The notes beneath the pieces are model-generated. The model saw only the letters and a program-made list of their open reading frames with translations. It did no database searches and had not been told where the DNA came from. DNA of 64,000 bases from Microvirga lotononidis (lineage in GTDB: Bacteria > Pseudomonadota > Alphaproteobacteria > Rhizobiales > Beijerinckiaceae), in assembly GCF_034627025.1 (NCBI RefSeq), contig NZ_CP141048.1, positions 558,001-622,000 on the forward strand, written 5' to 3'. How positions within the stretch are numbered: position 1 is the stretch's first letter; the number at the start of each line of letters is the position of its first letter. Of this stretch, positions 55,964 through 64,000 are shown one piece after another. Both the position numbers and the translations under genes were made by a program.

Positions 55964-55988
55964 CCTCGCTAAACACGTGAGATCCGAT

Positions 55989-56013
55989 GCTGACCTGCTC
56001 GAAGCAGGTCAGC
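55989..56013 (+). terminator. Terminator hairpin after the YbaK-type gene
   Basis: A perfect 11-bp stem GCTGACCTGCT (55989-55999) with AGCAGGTCAGC (56003-56013) and a CGA loop. The tail is pyrimidine-rich but has no long U run. Confidence 0.6.
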
Positions 56014-56110
56014 TCGGCCTTCGTTCGAAACCGTGATAAGGCTCATTCCTGCAGGCTTCCATTGAAGCCCTGTACCTGCCGACCTGTCATTCCGGGTGAT
56101 CCCTCGCCTT

Positions 56111-56548
56111 ATGCTTCATCTTGCCGAATACGGCGCCCTGTTCGCCGCGGCCTTCCTCTCGGCCACCCTGTTCCCGTTCCAGTCGGAAGCCGTGCTCTTC
56201 GCCATGCTCGTGGCCGAACGTTACCCATGGTGGCTTCTCGTTGTCGTGGCGAGCGCGGGCAACATCCTCGGCTCCGTCGTGAACTGGTACCTGGGCCGGT
56301 TCTTCGCCCATTTCGAGGATCGCCGCTGGTTTCCGGTCAAGCGCAAGCAGATGGCGAGGGCCGAGGCCTGGTATCACCGCTACGGACGCTGGACCCTGCT
56401 GCTGAGCTGGATGCCGATCATCGGCGATCCGCTGACCCTGGTGGCCGGCGTGATGCGGGAGCCGCTGCGGATCTTCATCCCTCTCGTGGCGCTCGCCAAG
56501 ACGGGGCGGTATCTGGCGGTAGCGGGGCTCAGTCTCGGATGGGTTTGA
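56111..56548 (+). CDS. YqaA/DedA-type membrane protein
   Basis: A protein of about 145 residues with four hydrophobic segments and the SNARE-associated/DedA signatures (AFLSATLFPFQSEAVLFAML, GNILGSVVNWYLGRFF, SWMPIIGDPLTLVAGVMR). YqaA proteins are short DedA relatives probably involved in lipid transport. The start is unsure: ATG 56111 or GTG 56096; neither has a clear ribosome site. Confidence 0.85.
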   Translation: MLHLAEYGALFAAAFLSATLFPFQSEAVLFAMLVAERYPWWLLVVVASAGNILGSVVNWYLGRFFAHFEDRRWFPVKRKQMARAEAWYHRYGRWTLLLSWMPIIGDPLTLVAGVMREPLRIFIPLVALAKTGRYLAVAGLSLGWV

Positions 56549-56577
56549 ATAAGCGCGCCCGAAATGACCGAGAGTTT

Positions 56578-56814
56578 TCAAGGCCCCTGTAGACTGGCCC
56601 AGATCTCCTCCAGATGCCTCGGCCCGAGCACGGCCCCGGAGGCGGCACGGATCACGGCCTCCATGCCGGCAGGCGGCTCGTTGTTCATGGCCCAGTGAAC
56701 GGCCTCGCGGAGCGAGGCGAACTCCCTTACGTCGCTCGGATGCCCCTGGCCGGCCGTTCCGATCGGCTCATATTGCAGATGGGCCGGGGCATCCAGTTCG
56801 GCTTTGGTGAGCAT
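56578..56814 (-). CDS. Hypothetical 78-residue protein
   Basis: A small soluble protein (MLTKAELDAPAHLQYEPIG, then SLREAVHWAMNNEPPAGME and LGPRHLEEIWASLQ). The ATG at 56814 follows AGGACAACGCC. I cannot assign a family. It is convergent with the YqaA-type gene. Confidence 0.65.
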   Translation of the reverse strand: MLTKAELDAPAHLQYEPIGTAGQGHPSDVREFASLREAVHWAMNNEPPAGMEAVIRAASGAVLGPRHLEEIWASLQGP

Positions 56815-56866
56815 GGCGTTGTCCTGCCTTTTCAGGGGGATTCGAGCAGGACAACGTTCTGCGAGC

Positions 56867-57463
56867 TCAAGGCGTTGCAGCCCGGTGCTCTTCCCGGGCC
56901 GCTTCCCAGACCTCACGCGCGGCATCGGCGTTCATGGCCGCGATGGCAAGGCCGACGATCAGGTCCGGCCAGGCCGAGAGTGTCCCTGCCGTCACCAGCC
57001 CGGCCCCGATGATGGCGATATTGGCGGCAGCGTCGTTGCGGGCCGACAGGAAGGCCGCCTTCGTCAGACTGCCGCTGTGGTGGCGATACCGCGCGAGAAG
57101 GAAGGCGCAGAAGACATTGACGATCAGGGCTCCCGTTCCCGCGAGGGAAAGCGATACCGGATCCGGTGCCACCGGCTGCCAGAACTTGTCCCAGGCCGTC
57201 CAGAGGGTCGCCAAGCCCGGCACCAGGATGATGCCGGCGAGCGCCATTCCGACCCTGGCCTGCGTCCGCGCGCCCCAGCCGAGGGCTGCGAGGATAAGGA
57301 GGTTGATCGAAGCATCCTCCAGGAAGTCGACGCTGTCGGCGAACAGGGACACCGAGCCGATGGCCAGCGCGACGGCAAACTCGATGCCGAAATAGCCCAG
57401 GTTCAAGGCCGCCACGATGGCGACGACACGGCGCAGGTCCTGGCTTGAACGCGTCTGAGTCAC
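56867..57463 (-). CDS. Cation diffusion facilitator-type transporter, short form
   Basis: A 198-residue membrane protein with about six helices. CDF features are the paired metal-site helices: [32 protein letters not shown] with the FADSxD motif, and [17 protein letters not shown] for the second. The usual C-terminal cytoplasmic domain of about 80 residues is missing. Zinc or iron efflux is the family role. The start is GTG at 57463, ten bases after AAGGAG. Confidence 0.88.
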   Translation of the reverse strand: MTQTRSSQDLRRVVAIVAALNLGYFGIEFAVALAIGSVSLFADSVDFLEDASINLLILAALGWGARTQARVGMALAGIILVPGLATLWTAWDKFWQPVAPDPVSLSLAGTGALIVNVFCAFLLARYRHHSGSLTKAAFLSARNDAAANIAIIGAGLVTAGTLSAWPDLIVGLAIAAMNADAAREVWEAAREEHRAATP

Positions 57464-57601
57464 GGGATTTCCACTCCTTAATGCCCCTCCCTAGCCTGGA
57501 CGGGCCCGCAATTCCATTGCGGCAAAGCAGGCGCGACCACAAGGAATGGCAATTTTTCTTGCAAGTTGCGCAATTTCAGCCGAACAAGACCCCAAAGTTC
57601 A

Positions 57602-57714
57602 GCGCATCGTGCGGAAAAGTGGACCCGGTTTTCTGCACTCAACGATGCGCCACTGAGGGATCGAACATCGGATCAATCCCAAAAGTGGACACCACTTTTG
57701 GGTCCGATGCTCTA
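57602..57714. repeat. Dispersed intergenic repeat, copy 3, upstream of ilvD
   Basis: Two nested inverted repeats. The first pairs GCGCATCGT with ACGATGCGC (57602-57650) around GGAAAAGTGGACCCGGTTTTC. The second pairs CATCGGA with TCCGATG and CCCAAAAGTGG with CCACTTTTGGG (57666-57710). It ends TCCGATGCTCTA, exactly like copy 2, ten bases before the ilvD start, so it forms part of the ilvD leader. Confidence 0.85.
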
Positions 57715-57723
57715 GGGGAAACC

Positions 57724-59553
57724 ATGCCAGCCTATCGTTCTCGCACCACCACCCACGGCCGCAACATGGCGGGAGCCCGCGGCCTCTGGCGGGCCACGGG
57801 CATGAAGGATTCCGATTTCGGCAAGCCGATCATCGCCGTCGTGAACTCCTTCACCCAGTTCGTGCCCGGCCACGTCCACCTGAAGGACCTCGGCCAGCTG
57901 GTCGCGCGGGAGATCGAGAAGGCGGGTGGCGTCGCCAAGGAATTCAACACCATCGCGGTCGACGACGGCATCGCCATGGGCCATGACGGCATGCTCTACT
58001 CCCTGCCCTCGCGGGAGCTGATCGCCGATTCCGTGGAATACATGGTCAACGCCCATTGCGCCGACGCCATGGTGTGCATCTCCAACTGCGACAAGATCAC
58101 CCCCGGCATGCTGATGGCCGCCCTGCGGCTCAATATTCCCGTGGTCTTCGTGTCCGGCGGACCGATGGAAGCGGGCAAGGTCGTGCTCAACGGCGTGACC
58201 AAGAAGCTCGACCTGGTGGACGCCATGGTGGCAGCCGCCGACGACAAGGTGGCGGACGAGGACATCAAGGTCATCGAGCGCTCCGCCTGCCCGACCTGCG
58301 GCTCCTGCTCGGGCATGTTCACGGCCAATTCCATGAACTGCCTCACCGAGGCTCTGGGCCTGTCGCTCCCGGGCAACGGCTCGACGCTCGCCACCCACGC
58401 CGACCGCCGCCGCCTCTTCGTGGAGGCCGGCCACCTGATCGTCGATCTCGCCCGCCGCCACTACGAGCAGGACGACGCGAGCGTGCTGCCGCGCTCCATC
58501 GCGTCCTTCGCGGCCTTCGAGAACGCCATGACCCTGGACATCGCCATGGGCGGGTCGAGCAACACGGTGCTGCACCTCCTGGCCGCCGCCCATGAGGCGG
58601 AAGTCGACTTCACCATGGCGGACATCGACCGCCTGTCGCGCCGTGTGCCGGTGCTGTGCAAGGTTGCTCCCGCCGTGGCGAACGTGCACATGGAAGACGT
58701 GCACCGCGCCGGCGGCATCATGGGCATCCTGGGCGAGCTCGACCGGGCGGGCCTCATCGACACCTCCGTCCCGACGGTCCATTCCGACACCATGAAGTCG
58801 GCCCTGGACCGGTGGGATGTGCGCCGCACCAACAGCCATGCCGTGCATGAATTCTTCAGCGCCGCTCCCGGCGGCGTGCCGACGCAGGTCGCCTTCAGCC
58901 AGGAAAGCCGCTACGACAGCGTGGACACGGACCGCACCGCCGGCACGATCCGCGACGCGGAGCATGCCTTCTCGAAGGATGGGGGCTTGGCCGTCCTGTC
59001 CGGCAACCTCGCCCTCGACGGCTGCATCGTGAAGACTGCGGGCGTGGACGAGAGCATCCTGGTATTCTCCGGCCCTGCCATCGTGTTCGAGAGCCAGGAC
59101 GATGCCGTAAGCGGCATTCTCAACGGCAAGGTGAAGGCCGGGGACGTGGTGGTCATCCGCTACGAGGGCCCGCGCGGCGGGCCGGGCATGCAGGAGATGC
59201 TCTATCCCACGAGCTACCTGAAGTCGAAGGGCCTCGGCAAGGCCTGCGCGCTCATCACCGACGGGCGCTTCTCCGGCGGCACGTCGGGCCTGTCCATCGG
59301 GCACGTCTCGCCGGAAGCGGCGGAAGGCGGCACGATCGGCCTCGTGCGCGACGGCGACCGGATCGAGATCGACATCCCGAACCGCCGCATCAGCCTCGCC
59401 GTGGACGAGGCGGAGCTGGAGCGTCGCCGTGCCGAACAGCAGGCCAAGGGCTGGCAACCGGCCGCACCGCGCAAGCGCAAGGTCTCGGCGGCCCTCAGGG
59501 CCTATGCCATGCTGGCCACCAGTGCTGCCAAAGGCGCAGTCCGGCAGATCTGA
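57724..59553 (+). CDS. ilvD: Dihydroxy-acid dehydratase
   Basis: A 609-residue Fe-S enzyme of branched-chain amino acid and pantothenate biosynthesis, dehydrating 2,3-dihydroxy-3-methylbutanoate and the pentanoate analogue. Cluster cysteines are in [13 protein letters not shown] and [19 protein letters not shown]. Other landmarks are [13 protein letters not shown] and [14 protein letters not shown]. The start at 57724 follows an AGGGGAAACC site; the open frame extends back to 57445 through the repeat but has no homology there. Confidence 0.96.
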   Translation: MPAYRSRTTTHGRNMAGARGLWRATGMKDSDFGKPIIAVVNSFTQFVPGHVHLKDLGQLVAREIEKAGGVAKEFNTIAVDDGIAMGHDGMLYSLPSRELIADSVEYMVNAHCADAMVCISNCDKITPGMLMAALRLNIPVVFVSGGPMEAGKVVLNGVTKKLDLVDAMVAAADDKVADEDIKVIERSACPTCGSCSGMFTANSMNCLTEALGLSLPGNGSTLATHADRRRLFVEAGHLIVDLARRHYEQDDASVLPRSIASFAAFENAMTLDIAMGGSSNTVLHLLAAAHEAEVDFTMADIDRLSRRVPVLCKVAPAVANVHMEDVHRAGGIMGILGELDRAGLIDTSVPTVHSDTMKSALDRWDVRRTNSHAVHEFFSAAPGGVPTQVAFSQESRYDSVDTDRTAGTIRDAEHAFSKDGGLAVLSGNLALDGCIVKTAGVDESILVFSGPAIVFESQDDAVSGILNGKVKAGDVVVIRYEGPRGGPGMQEMLYPTSYLKSKGLGKACALITDGRFSGGTSGLSIGHVSPEAAEGGTIGLVRDGDRIEIDIPNRRISLAVDEAELERRRAEQQAKGWQPAAPRKRKVSAALRAYAMLATSAAKGAVRQI

Positions 59554-59573
59554 CCCTTTCTGGTCCTAACGAA

Positions 59574-59616
59574 CAGGCGGCTTCGGCGGGACATCTCGTC
59601 TCCCCGGAGCCGCCTG
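59574..59616 (+). terminator. Terminator hairpin after ilvD
   Basis: CAGGCGGCT (59574-59582) pairs with AGCCGCCTG (59608-59616), with an inner CGG/CCG extension. No clear U-tract. Confidence 0.5.
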
Positions 59617-59682
59617 GCCTTGACGAAACACTGTGTCTGGAGTCCTTTCGGAAAAAGGCCCAAATCAGCCTCAGGATTCTTG

Positions 59683-59985
59683 ATGACCCGTTTCGCCTTG
59701 ACCGCCAGCCTCCTTCTCCTTGCCGGGCCTGGCTTCGCCCAGGACGCCCCGGACGGTCAGGCTCTTCAGCTGACTGTGCGCCCCTCCGGCTTCGACGCCG
59801 AGGCCAACGAGGCGACGGAGCGGCAGCAGCGGCTGCTCAAGCGGCTGGAGCAGAGCAACCATATGATGCGCTCGATCTGCATCAATTGCGGCGACAGCTG
59901 GAAGCATCAGATCTACGCCCCCTTCAACCCCCTCGCCGCCCTGGGCGGCCGCTCGGAGCAGCCTTCGGAAGAAGCCGGTAACTAA
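59683..59985 (+). CDS. Exported hypothetical protein
   Basis: A 100-residue protein with a signal peptide (RFALTASLLLLAGPGFAQ) and a short mature part that holds a coiled-coil-prone stretch (ATERQQRLLKRLEQSNHMMR) and a Cys-x-x-Cys (SICINCGDSW), which hints at metal or redox chemistry. The ATG at 59683 follows AGGATTCTTG. Function unknown. Confidence 0.7.
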   Translation: MTRFALTASLLLLAGPGFAQDAPDGQALQLTVRPSGFDAEANEATERQQRLLKRLEQSNHMMRSICINCGDSWKHQIYAPFNPLAALGGRSEQPSEEAGN

Positions 59986-60021
59986 GCCGACAAACAGACC
60001 TGTGGCTGTATATTCCACGTA

Positions 60022-60050
60022 TTGAGAAGGTATTTCCAAGCCCCTATATT
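60022..60050 (+). promoter_or_regulatory. Promoter of the guanidine-riboswitch transcript
   Basis: TTGAGA (60022-60027), 17 bases, then TATATT (60045-60050). The predicted start near 60057 coincides with the first base of the riboswitch hairpin 1. Confidence 0.6.
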
Positions 60051-60056
60051 TAGAGG

Positions 60057-60105
60057 GGTGAGGACGACCTCACACCTTCATGACACCGGTAGGGACGGCC
60101 CTGCC
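60057..60105 (+). promoter_or_regulatory. Guanidine-II riboswitch (mini-ykkC) upstream of sugE
   Basis: Two short hairpins with the diagnostic ACGR loops: GTGAGG-ACGA-CCTCAC (60058-60073) and GGTAGGG-ACGG-CCCTGCC (60088-60105), 14 bases apart. The gene's GGAGG site (60112-60116) follows immediately, so ligand-dependent freeing of the ribosome site is expected. The downstream gene is an SMR exporter of the Gdx type, the usual partner. Confidence 0.93.
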
Positions 60106-60123
60106 AATGACGGAGGTCCTGTC

Positions 60124-60441
60124 ATGGCATGGACTTTGCTCGCCCTTGCCGGGCTGTTCGAGATCGGCTGGGCGATCGGCCTGAAATACACAGACGGCTT
60201 CACCCGCCCCGGCCCGTCGGTTCTCACCGCCCTGAGCATGATCGTCAGCGTCGTCCTGCTCGGACTGGCGCTGAAGACCCTACCCGTGGGTACGGGTTAT
60301 GCGGTCTGGACCGGGATCGGGACGGTCGGCACGGCTCTGTTGGGGATCTATCTCTTCGGCGAGCCCGCAACGGCGATGCGCCTCGTCTGCATCGGCCTGA
60401 TCGTGTCCGGTATCCTTGGCCTCAAGTTAGCCTCAGGCTAG
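60124..60441 (+). CDS. sugE: Guanidinium exporter, SMR family (SugE/Gdx)
   Basis: A 105-residue four-helix small multidrug resistance protein. It starts [21 protein letters not shown], with the essential Glu13 in helix 1, and contains [22 protein letters not shown], a Gdx-type block. The guanidine-II riboswitch and the SugE-type (not EmrE-type) sequence support guanidinium/proton exchange rather than quaternary ammonium resistance. A GGAGG site lies seven bases before the ATG. Confidence 0.95.
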   Translation: MAWTLLALAGLFEIGWAIGLKYTDGFTRPGPSVLTALSMIVSVVLLGLALKTLPVGTGYAVWTGIGTVGTALLGIYLFGEPATAMRLVCIGLIVSGILGLKLASG

Positions 60442-60466
60442 CCGCGGCAGTTATGGTTGGGGGGTC

Positions 60467-61960
60467 ATGACTGCAATCGTTCACACGAAGCCGAAATCCG
60501 CGGCACGAGGGCTAAAAGCCTTCGTCGTCGTGGTATGCCTCGTGATCCTCGGGCTGGGGGGCTGGCGCGACTGGAGCGACCGCGAGCAGGAGATCGCCCG
60601 GATCAACGCGGAGATCCTCAATCTCGCCAAATCCCTGGTCCAGCACGCGGAAGACACCTTCGAGGTGGCGGATGCTCTTCTGGTGGACGTGGTGGATCGG
60701 GTCGAATCCGGTGGCATGCAGTCCAACGCGGTCAAGAGGATGGACACCTTCCTCGTGGACCGGGTCCAGTCGCTTCCTCGCATCAAATCCCTCTCCGTCT
60801 ACGAGGACGACGGCTTTCTCCTGTCCAGCTCGTTGCCGGGGCATCGTGGAAAGGTCAACGCCGAAAAGCAGGCCTTCTTTCAGCACCACAGGAATTCGAC
60901 CGACAAGGATTGGTTCTTCGGCCCCCTGATCCGTGATCCGCTCGGCGGCGATTGGGTGCTCACCCTGTCCCGCCGCATCGACAAGCCGGACGGCAGCTTC
61001 GGCGGCGTCGTTCAGGCCAGCATCCCGCCCCGGTACTTCGCCAATTTCTTCGGCCGCTTCGATGTCGGCCGGCAGGGCAGCATCACGCTCATCTACAAGG
61101 ACGGGACGCTCCTCTCGCGCTATCCCTACATCGAGCGCGCCATCGGAACCGACATCTCGAAGGAACCGCAGTTCCTTGAAAGGAGAGGCTCCGGCGCCTA
61201 CGAGTACGTCTCCCCGATCGACGGGGTGACGCGCATGGGCGGCTATTACCGCAATCCCATGGTCCCCGTCGGAGTCCTCGCCTCGGTCGGTCAGGACGAG
61301 GCGATGGCGAGCTGGAACCGGGAATTCGTGTTCCGCACGGTGGTCATGAGCGTTCTCGTCGCCATCATCGCCACCCTCGGCTGGATCCTGTCCGCGGAGC
61401 TGCGCCGACGCGAGGAAGCGGAGGTCGAACTCTCCGTGCTCGCCGCCACGGACGGCCTGACGGGCCTCGCCAACCGGCGCATGTTCGACAGGCAGCTCGA
61501 GGCGGCATGGCTCCGGGCCGCGCGGGAAAAATCTCCCGTGTCGCTGCTCCTCGTCGATGTGGATCAGTTCAAGGCCTACAACGACATCTACGGCCACCAG
61601 GCCGGCGACGAGTGCCTGCGCACCATTGCCGTTGCGATCGCAGGAGCGGCCCGCAGGCCGGGCGACCTGGCGGCACGATATGGCGGCGAGGAACTCGTGG
61701 TTCTCCTGCCGGATCTCGACGCGGCCGGCGCAGCCGCCATCGCCGAGGAGATCCGCGATAAGGTCGAGACGCTGCGGTTGCGGCACGAGGCGAATGTCCC
61801 GTCGCGGACCCTGACCGTCAGCATCGGCAGCGCGACCCGGATCCCGAGCCTGGACCGCTCCCGCCACGGCCCCGAGGACCTGATCACCCTTGCCGACGCC
61901 GCCCTCTACCGGGCCAAACAGGACGGCCGCAACCGCGTCGCGACCGCGAAGGCCGCCTGA
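60467..61960 (+). CDS. Membrane diguanylate cyclase with periplasmic Cache-type sensor
   Basis: A 497-residue protein. Two membrane helices (about 17-35 and 283-303) flank a periplasmic PDC/Cache-like sensor of about 245 residues. The C-terminal GGDEF domain (about 320-490) has ATDGLTGLANRRMFD, a GGEEL active site at residues 406-410, and the product-inhibition RPGD site at 397-400. It should make cyclic di-GMP from two GTP in response to an external ligand. It starts 25 bases after sugE, so it may be carried on the guanidine-controlled transcript. Confidence 0.93.
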   Translation: MTAIVHTKPKSAARGLKAFVVVVCLVILGLGGWRDWSDREQEIARINAEILNLAKSLVQHAEDTFEVADALLVDVVDRVESGGMQSNAVKRMDTFLVDRVQSLPRIKSLSVYEDDGFLLSSSLPGHRGKVNAEKQAFFQHHRNSTDKDWFFGPLIRDPLGGDWVLTLSRRIDKPDGSFGGVVQASIPPRYFANFFGRFDVGRQGSITLIYKDGTLLSRYPYIERAIGTDISKEPQFLERRGSGAYEYVSPIDGVTRMGGYYRNPMVPVGVLASVGQDEAMASWNREFVFRTVVMSVLVAIIATLGWILSAELRRREEAEVELSVLAATDGLTGLANRRMFDRQLEAAWLRAAREKSPVSLLLVDVDQFKAYNDIYGHQAGDECLRTIAVAIAGAARRPGDLAARYGGEELVVLLPDLDAAGAAAIAEEIRDKVETLRLRHEANVPSRTLTVSIGSATRIPSLDRSRHGPEDLITLADAALYRAKQDGRNRVATAKAA

Positions 61961-61981
61961 CCCGGCAATGCCCCGATCGCC

Positions 61982-64000
61982 TCAGATCACGAAGAACTCG
62001 GATGCCTTGAGGACGGGCTTGTTGGAAAACTTGGCGATCTCCATCCGGCCGCCTGCGGCACTTCCGTTGGCATCGTAATAGAGCACGCCCTTGCCCTTGT
62101 CGTAGATGATGTAATCGTCCTTGTCCTGCTGTTGAGTGCTCAGCTTGAAGTGCTTGGCCTTGAGCATCTTCGGCAGCGCCGCTGTGCCAGGCCCGAGTTT
62201 TGTGAAGACGGCATTGTCGAGATAGATGGAATCCTGCTTCACGTTGTAGTCCTTGACGGTATCGTAGTTCGTCCTCCTGTGAGGCTTGACGTCGAAGACG
62301 AAGACGTCGTTGCCGGCTCCGCCGGAGAGCGTGTCGTTGCCCGCACCGCCATTGAGCCTGTCGTCGCCGGCGCCGCCGGAGAAGACGTCGTTGCCGCTGC
62401 CGCCGACCAGGATGTCATGGCCGGAGGTGCCCGTCGCGGTCTCACCGATCCAGTCGTTCACCTGAATGGTGAACTCCTTCACCGATGTCAGAACGCCGTC
62501 GCTGACCTCGACCTTGATCACGTGCGACCGCGCCTGCTCGTAGTCGAGCAGTGCTCCGCCGGCCACCACGATAGATCTGCCGTCCTGTCCGATGGCGAAG
62601 CGGCCGCCTGCATTGTCGAGCAGCTTGTAAGTGAGAGTTCTGCCTTCAGGATCCACAGCCGACAGATCGCCGACCTTCGTCCCCGTTGCCGCAACCTCAC
62701 GCACGGAAGTCCCGGCGAGATTGAGATTGTCCGGTGTTTCATCGAGGTCGCTCACCTGGATGGTGAACTCCTTCACCTCCGTCAGAGCGCCATCGCTGAC
62801 TTCGACCTTGATCACGTGCGACCGGGCGCGTTCATAATCGAGCAGCGCACCATTCGCGACCACGATGGACGTGCCGTCCCGGCCGATGGCGAAGCGGCCG
62901 CCCGCATCGTTGAGCAACCGGAAGGTCAGGATCGTCCCCGGTTCATCCGTCGCGGACAGATCGCCGACCTTGGTGCCCGTCGCGGAGACCTCGCGGATCG
63001 AATGGCCCGTGAAATCGAGGTTCGTTGGAGCCGTGTTGGGATCGTCCGGTGTCTCGTCGGCGGAAAGATTGACGGTGAGTTGCGTCGCCAACTCTCGATT
63101 CCCGACATCGCGCAGGGACACATGGATGGTGCGAGTGTCACCCTCCTCACCCGAGCTTCTGCTGTAGGTCAATGCGTGAAGAACTTGTTGAACGCGTTCG
63201 GTCGTGGCCTGATCGTCGAAAGCGAAACCCACAAGAGAGGAACCCAGTCCGGATACGGACCCGATCTTCCGGCCGGCAACGAAGACATCTCTTACAGACC
63301 CTTGGGCAGAGACCGTCACCTCACCCGACTGATCGACATTGATGACGTCGTGCTCATCGGCCTCGTCGACTCGTAACACCAGCGACTTCAGGAGACCGCT
63401 GTCCACACTGAGGGCGGAATCCTGCGCCGTGTCCAGGAACACGGCAGTGCCGATTTCCGCCGCAATCGGCGCCTCGCCAAATCTCACAAGGTTCGGAGCG
63501 CCGTGAATCGACTCAACCTCGTTTCCGTCCTGATCAAAAGTGACGATTCTTTCGATGCCCTGACGGTGGAGGAGAAGTCGATCGAGAGCGGTCAAGGTGC
63601 CGGTCTCGAGGATCAGGCTGTCATTGGCCGTATCATAGCCATGGACCAGCTGCGCGATCTCCAGATTGCCGACGGTGATCGTGGCGCCATCGGTCTTGAG
63701 ATGAATGTCGAAGCTGGAGATCGTTTTGCCCGTCAGGTCGATATTAGAGCCCTGGAGATAGAGCCTGTCGCTCCCTCCTTGGCCGTCGATCCGCACGACA
63801 TCAGCCAGCTGATCAGCTCTCAAGGTCACGTAATCGACATCTGCCGTTCCCAGAATCGTCTCGGTATTGTCGAGCCCTGCCATCAGGTGCAGATCAAAAG
63901 CGCCGCCGCCGGTCAGCGTCAGGGTGTCGTTGCCGTCGCCACCGTTCAGGCTGTCTCCCGCGCCGATCAGGCTCCTGCTGGCATTGAATGTGTCGTCCTG
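61982..64000 (-). CDS. Cadherin-like / RTX calcium-binding exported protein (5' end outside window)
   Basis: The frame is open to the window edge: residues upstream of the ATG at 63883 continue as SLIGAGDSLNGGDGNDTLTLTGGG, so at least 672 residues are coded here and the N-terminus is missing. Two cadherin-like repeats of about 84 residues (62747-63001 and 62453-62707) are near-identical, with GGRFAIGxDGxSIVV and SHVIKVEVSDG. A C-terminal RTX block (62300-62431) has GGSGNDVFSGGAGDDRLNGGAGNDTL. RTX proteins of this type leave by type I secretion and bind calcium outside; no secretion genes are in view. Confidence 0.85.
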   Translation of the reverse strand, partial: QDDTFNASRSLIGAGDSLNGGDGNDTLTLTGGGAFDLHLMAGLDNTETILGTADVDYVTLRADQLADVVRIDGQGGSDRLYLQGSNIDLTGKTISSFDIHLKTDGATITVGNLEIAQLVHGYDTANDSLILETGTLTALDRLLLHRQGIERIVTFDQDGNEVESIHGAPNLVRFGEAPIAAEIGTAVFLDTAQDSALSVDSGLLKSLVLRVDEADEHDVINVDQSGEVTVSAQGSVRDVFVAGRKIGSVSGLGSSLVGFAFDDQATTERVQQVLHALTYSRSSGEEGDTRTIHVSLRDVGNRELATQLTVNLSADETPDDPNTAPTNLDFTGHSIREVSATGTKVGDLSATDEPGTILTFRLLNDAGGRFAIGRDGTSIVVANGALLDYERARSHVIKVEVSDGALTEVKEFTIQVSDLDETPDNLNLAGTSVREVAATGTKVGDLSAVDPEGRTLTYKLLDNAGGRFAIGQDGRSIVVAGGALLDYEQARSHVIKVEVSDGVLTSVKEFTIQVNDWIGETATGTSGHDILVGGSGNDVFSGGAGDDRLNGGAGNDTLSGGAGNDVFVFDVKPHRRTNYDTVKDYNVKQDSIYLDNAVFTKLGPGTAALPKMLKAKHFKLSTQQQDKDDYIIYDKGKGVLYYDANGSAAGGRMEIAKFSNKPVLKASEFFVI

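Noticed and set aside
56085..56110. TGTCATTCCGGGTGATCCCTCGCC, similar to one end of the 98-bp repeat
   Set aside because: Only about a dozen bases match and the other arm is missing, so it is at most a relic.
57712..59457. 581-residue open frame opposite ilvD
   Set aside because: Antisense shadow; ilvD is certain from its Fe-S motifs.

Overview
The window is a GC-rich chromosomal segment of an alphaproteobacterium. Gene content points to the Hyphomicrobiales (Rhizobiales), perhaps a Microvirga/Methylobacterium-type organism. The markers are an mprF-acvB (lysyl-phosphatidylglycerol) pair, DUF6894, DUF3297 and DUF1269 proteins, a cyoABCD cytochrome o operon preceded by an MFS gene, a PQQ glucose-type dehydrogenase, and short palindromic intergenic repeats. 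The genus is an inference; there is no rRNA or marker gene to fix it. I see no tRNA, rRNA, CRISPR array, transposase or phage gene. About 60 protein genes are supported, and most look like core or soft-core chromosome.

Layout. 0.2-7.3 kb: stress and redox genes (UspA, zinc alcohol dehydrogenase, LysR regulator divergent from a berberine-bridge FAD oxidase, YdeP-type molybdopterin oxidoreductase). 7.6-14.0 kb: a tight MFS-cyoA-cyoB-cyoC-cyoD-SURF1 operon for a bo3-type quinol oxidase. 14.1-18.1 kb: small orphan proteins, including one built from a duplicated 37-residue unit, and an MBOAT plus SGNH-like exopolysaccharide acetylation pair. 18.5-20.7 kb: peptidase T and a TauE-type exporter. 20.7-24.4 kb: a thiamine/HMP uptake operon (ykoF-E-D-C order) under a TPP riboswitch. 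24.5-27.6 kb: a helix-hairpin-helix protein, DUF5996, and minD-minE without minC. 28-30.5 kb: a sulfonate/nitrate-type ABC importer. 30.6-36.4 kb: PQQ dehydrogenase, a membrane-anchored hemerythrin, threonine dehydratase. 36.5-40.5 kb: a methyltransferase divergent from a FecBCD-type iron/siderophore importer across an AT-rich gap. 40.5-44 kb: a Crp/Fnr regulator divergent from a class C beta-lactamase, then a gene-poor stretch holding a likely small RNA or leader. 44.2-48.3 kb: mprF-acvB. 49-51.1 kb: kynA-kynU tryptophan catabolism. 51.3-57.5 kb: envelope and stress genes (HdeD, DUF1269, D,D-carboxypeptidase, HI0933-type flavoprotein, YbaK, YqaA, CDF transporter). 57.7-59.6 kb: ilvD. 60.0-62.0 kb: a guanidine-II riboswitch controlling a SugE/Gdx exporter, then a diguanylate cyclase. 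62.0 kb to the end: the C-terminal part of a cadherin/RTX-repeat exported protein that runs off the window.

Regulatory RNA is the richest signal. A TPP aptamer and a guanidine-II (mini-ykkC) element can both be read directly from conserved motifs, and each sits in front of a gene of the matching function. A third structured RNA (about 43547-43612) has a strong intrinsic terminator and matches no family I can name. Three loci carry related palindromic repeats (14.94, 51.17 and 57.6 kb), and a different 98-bp inverted repeat lies at 35.63 kb.
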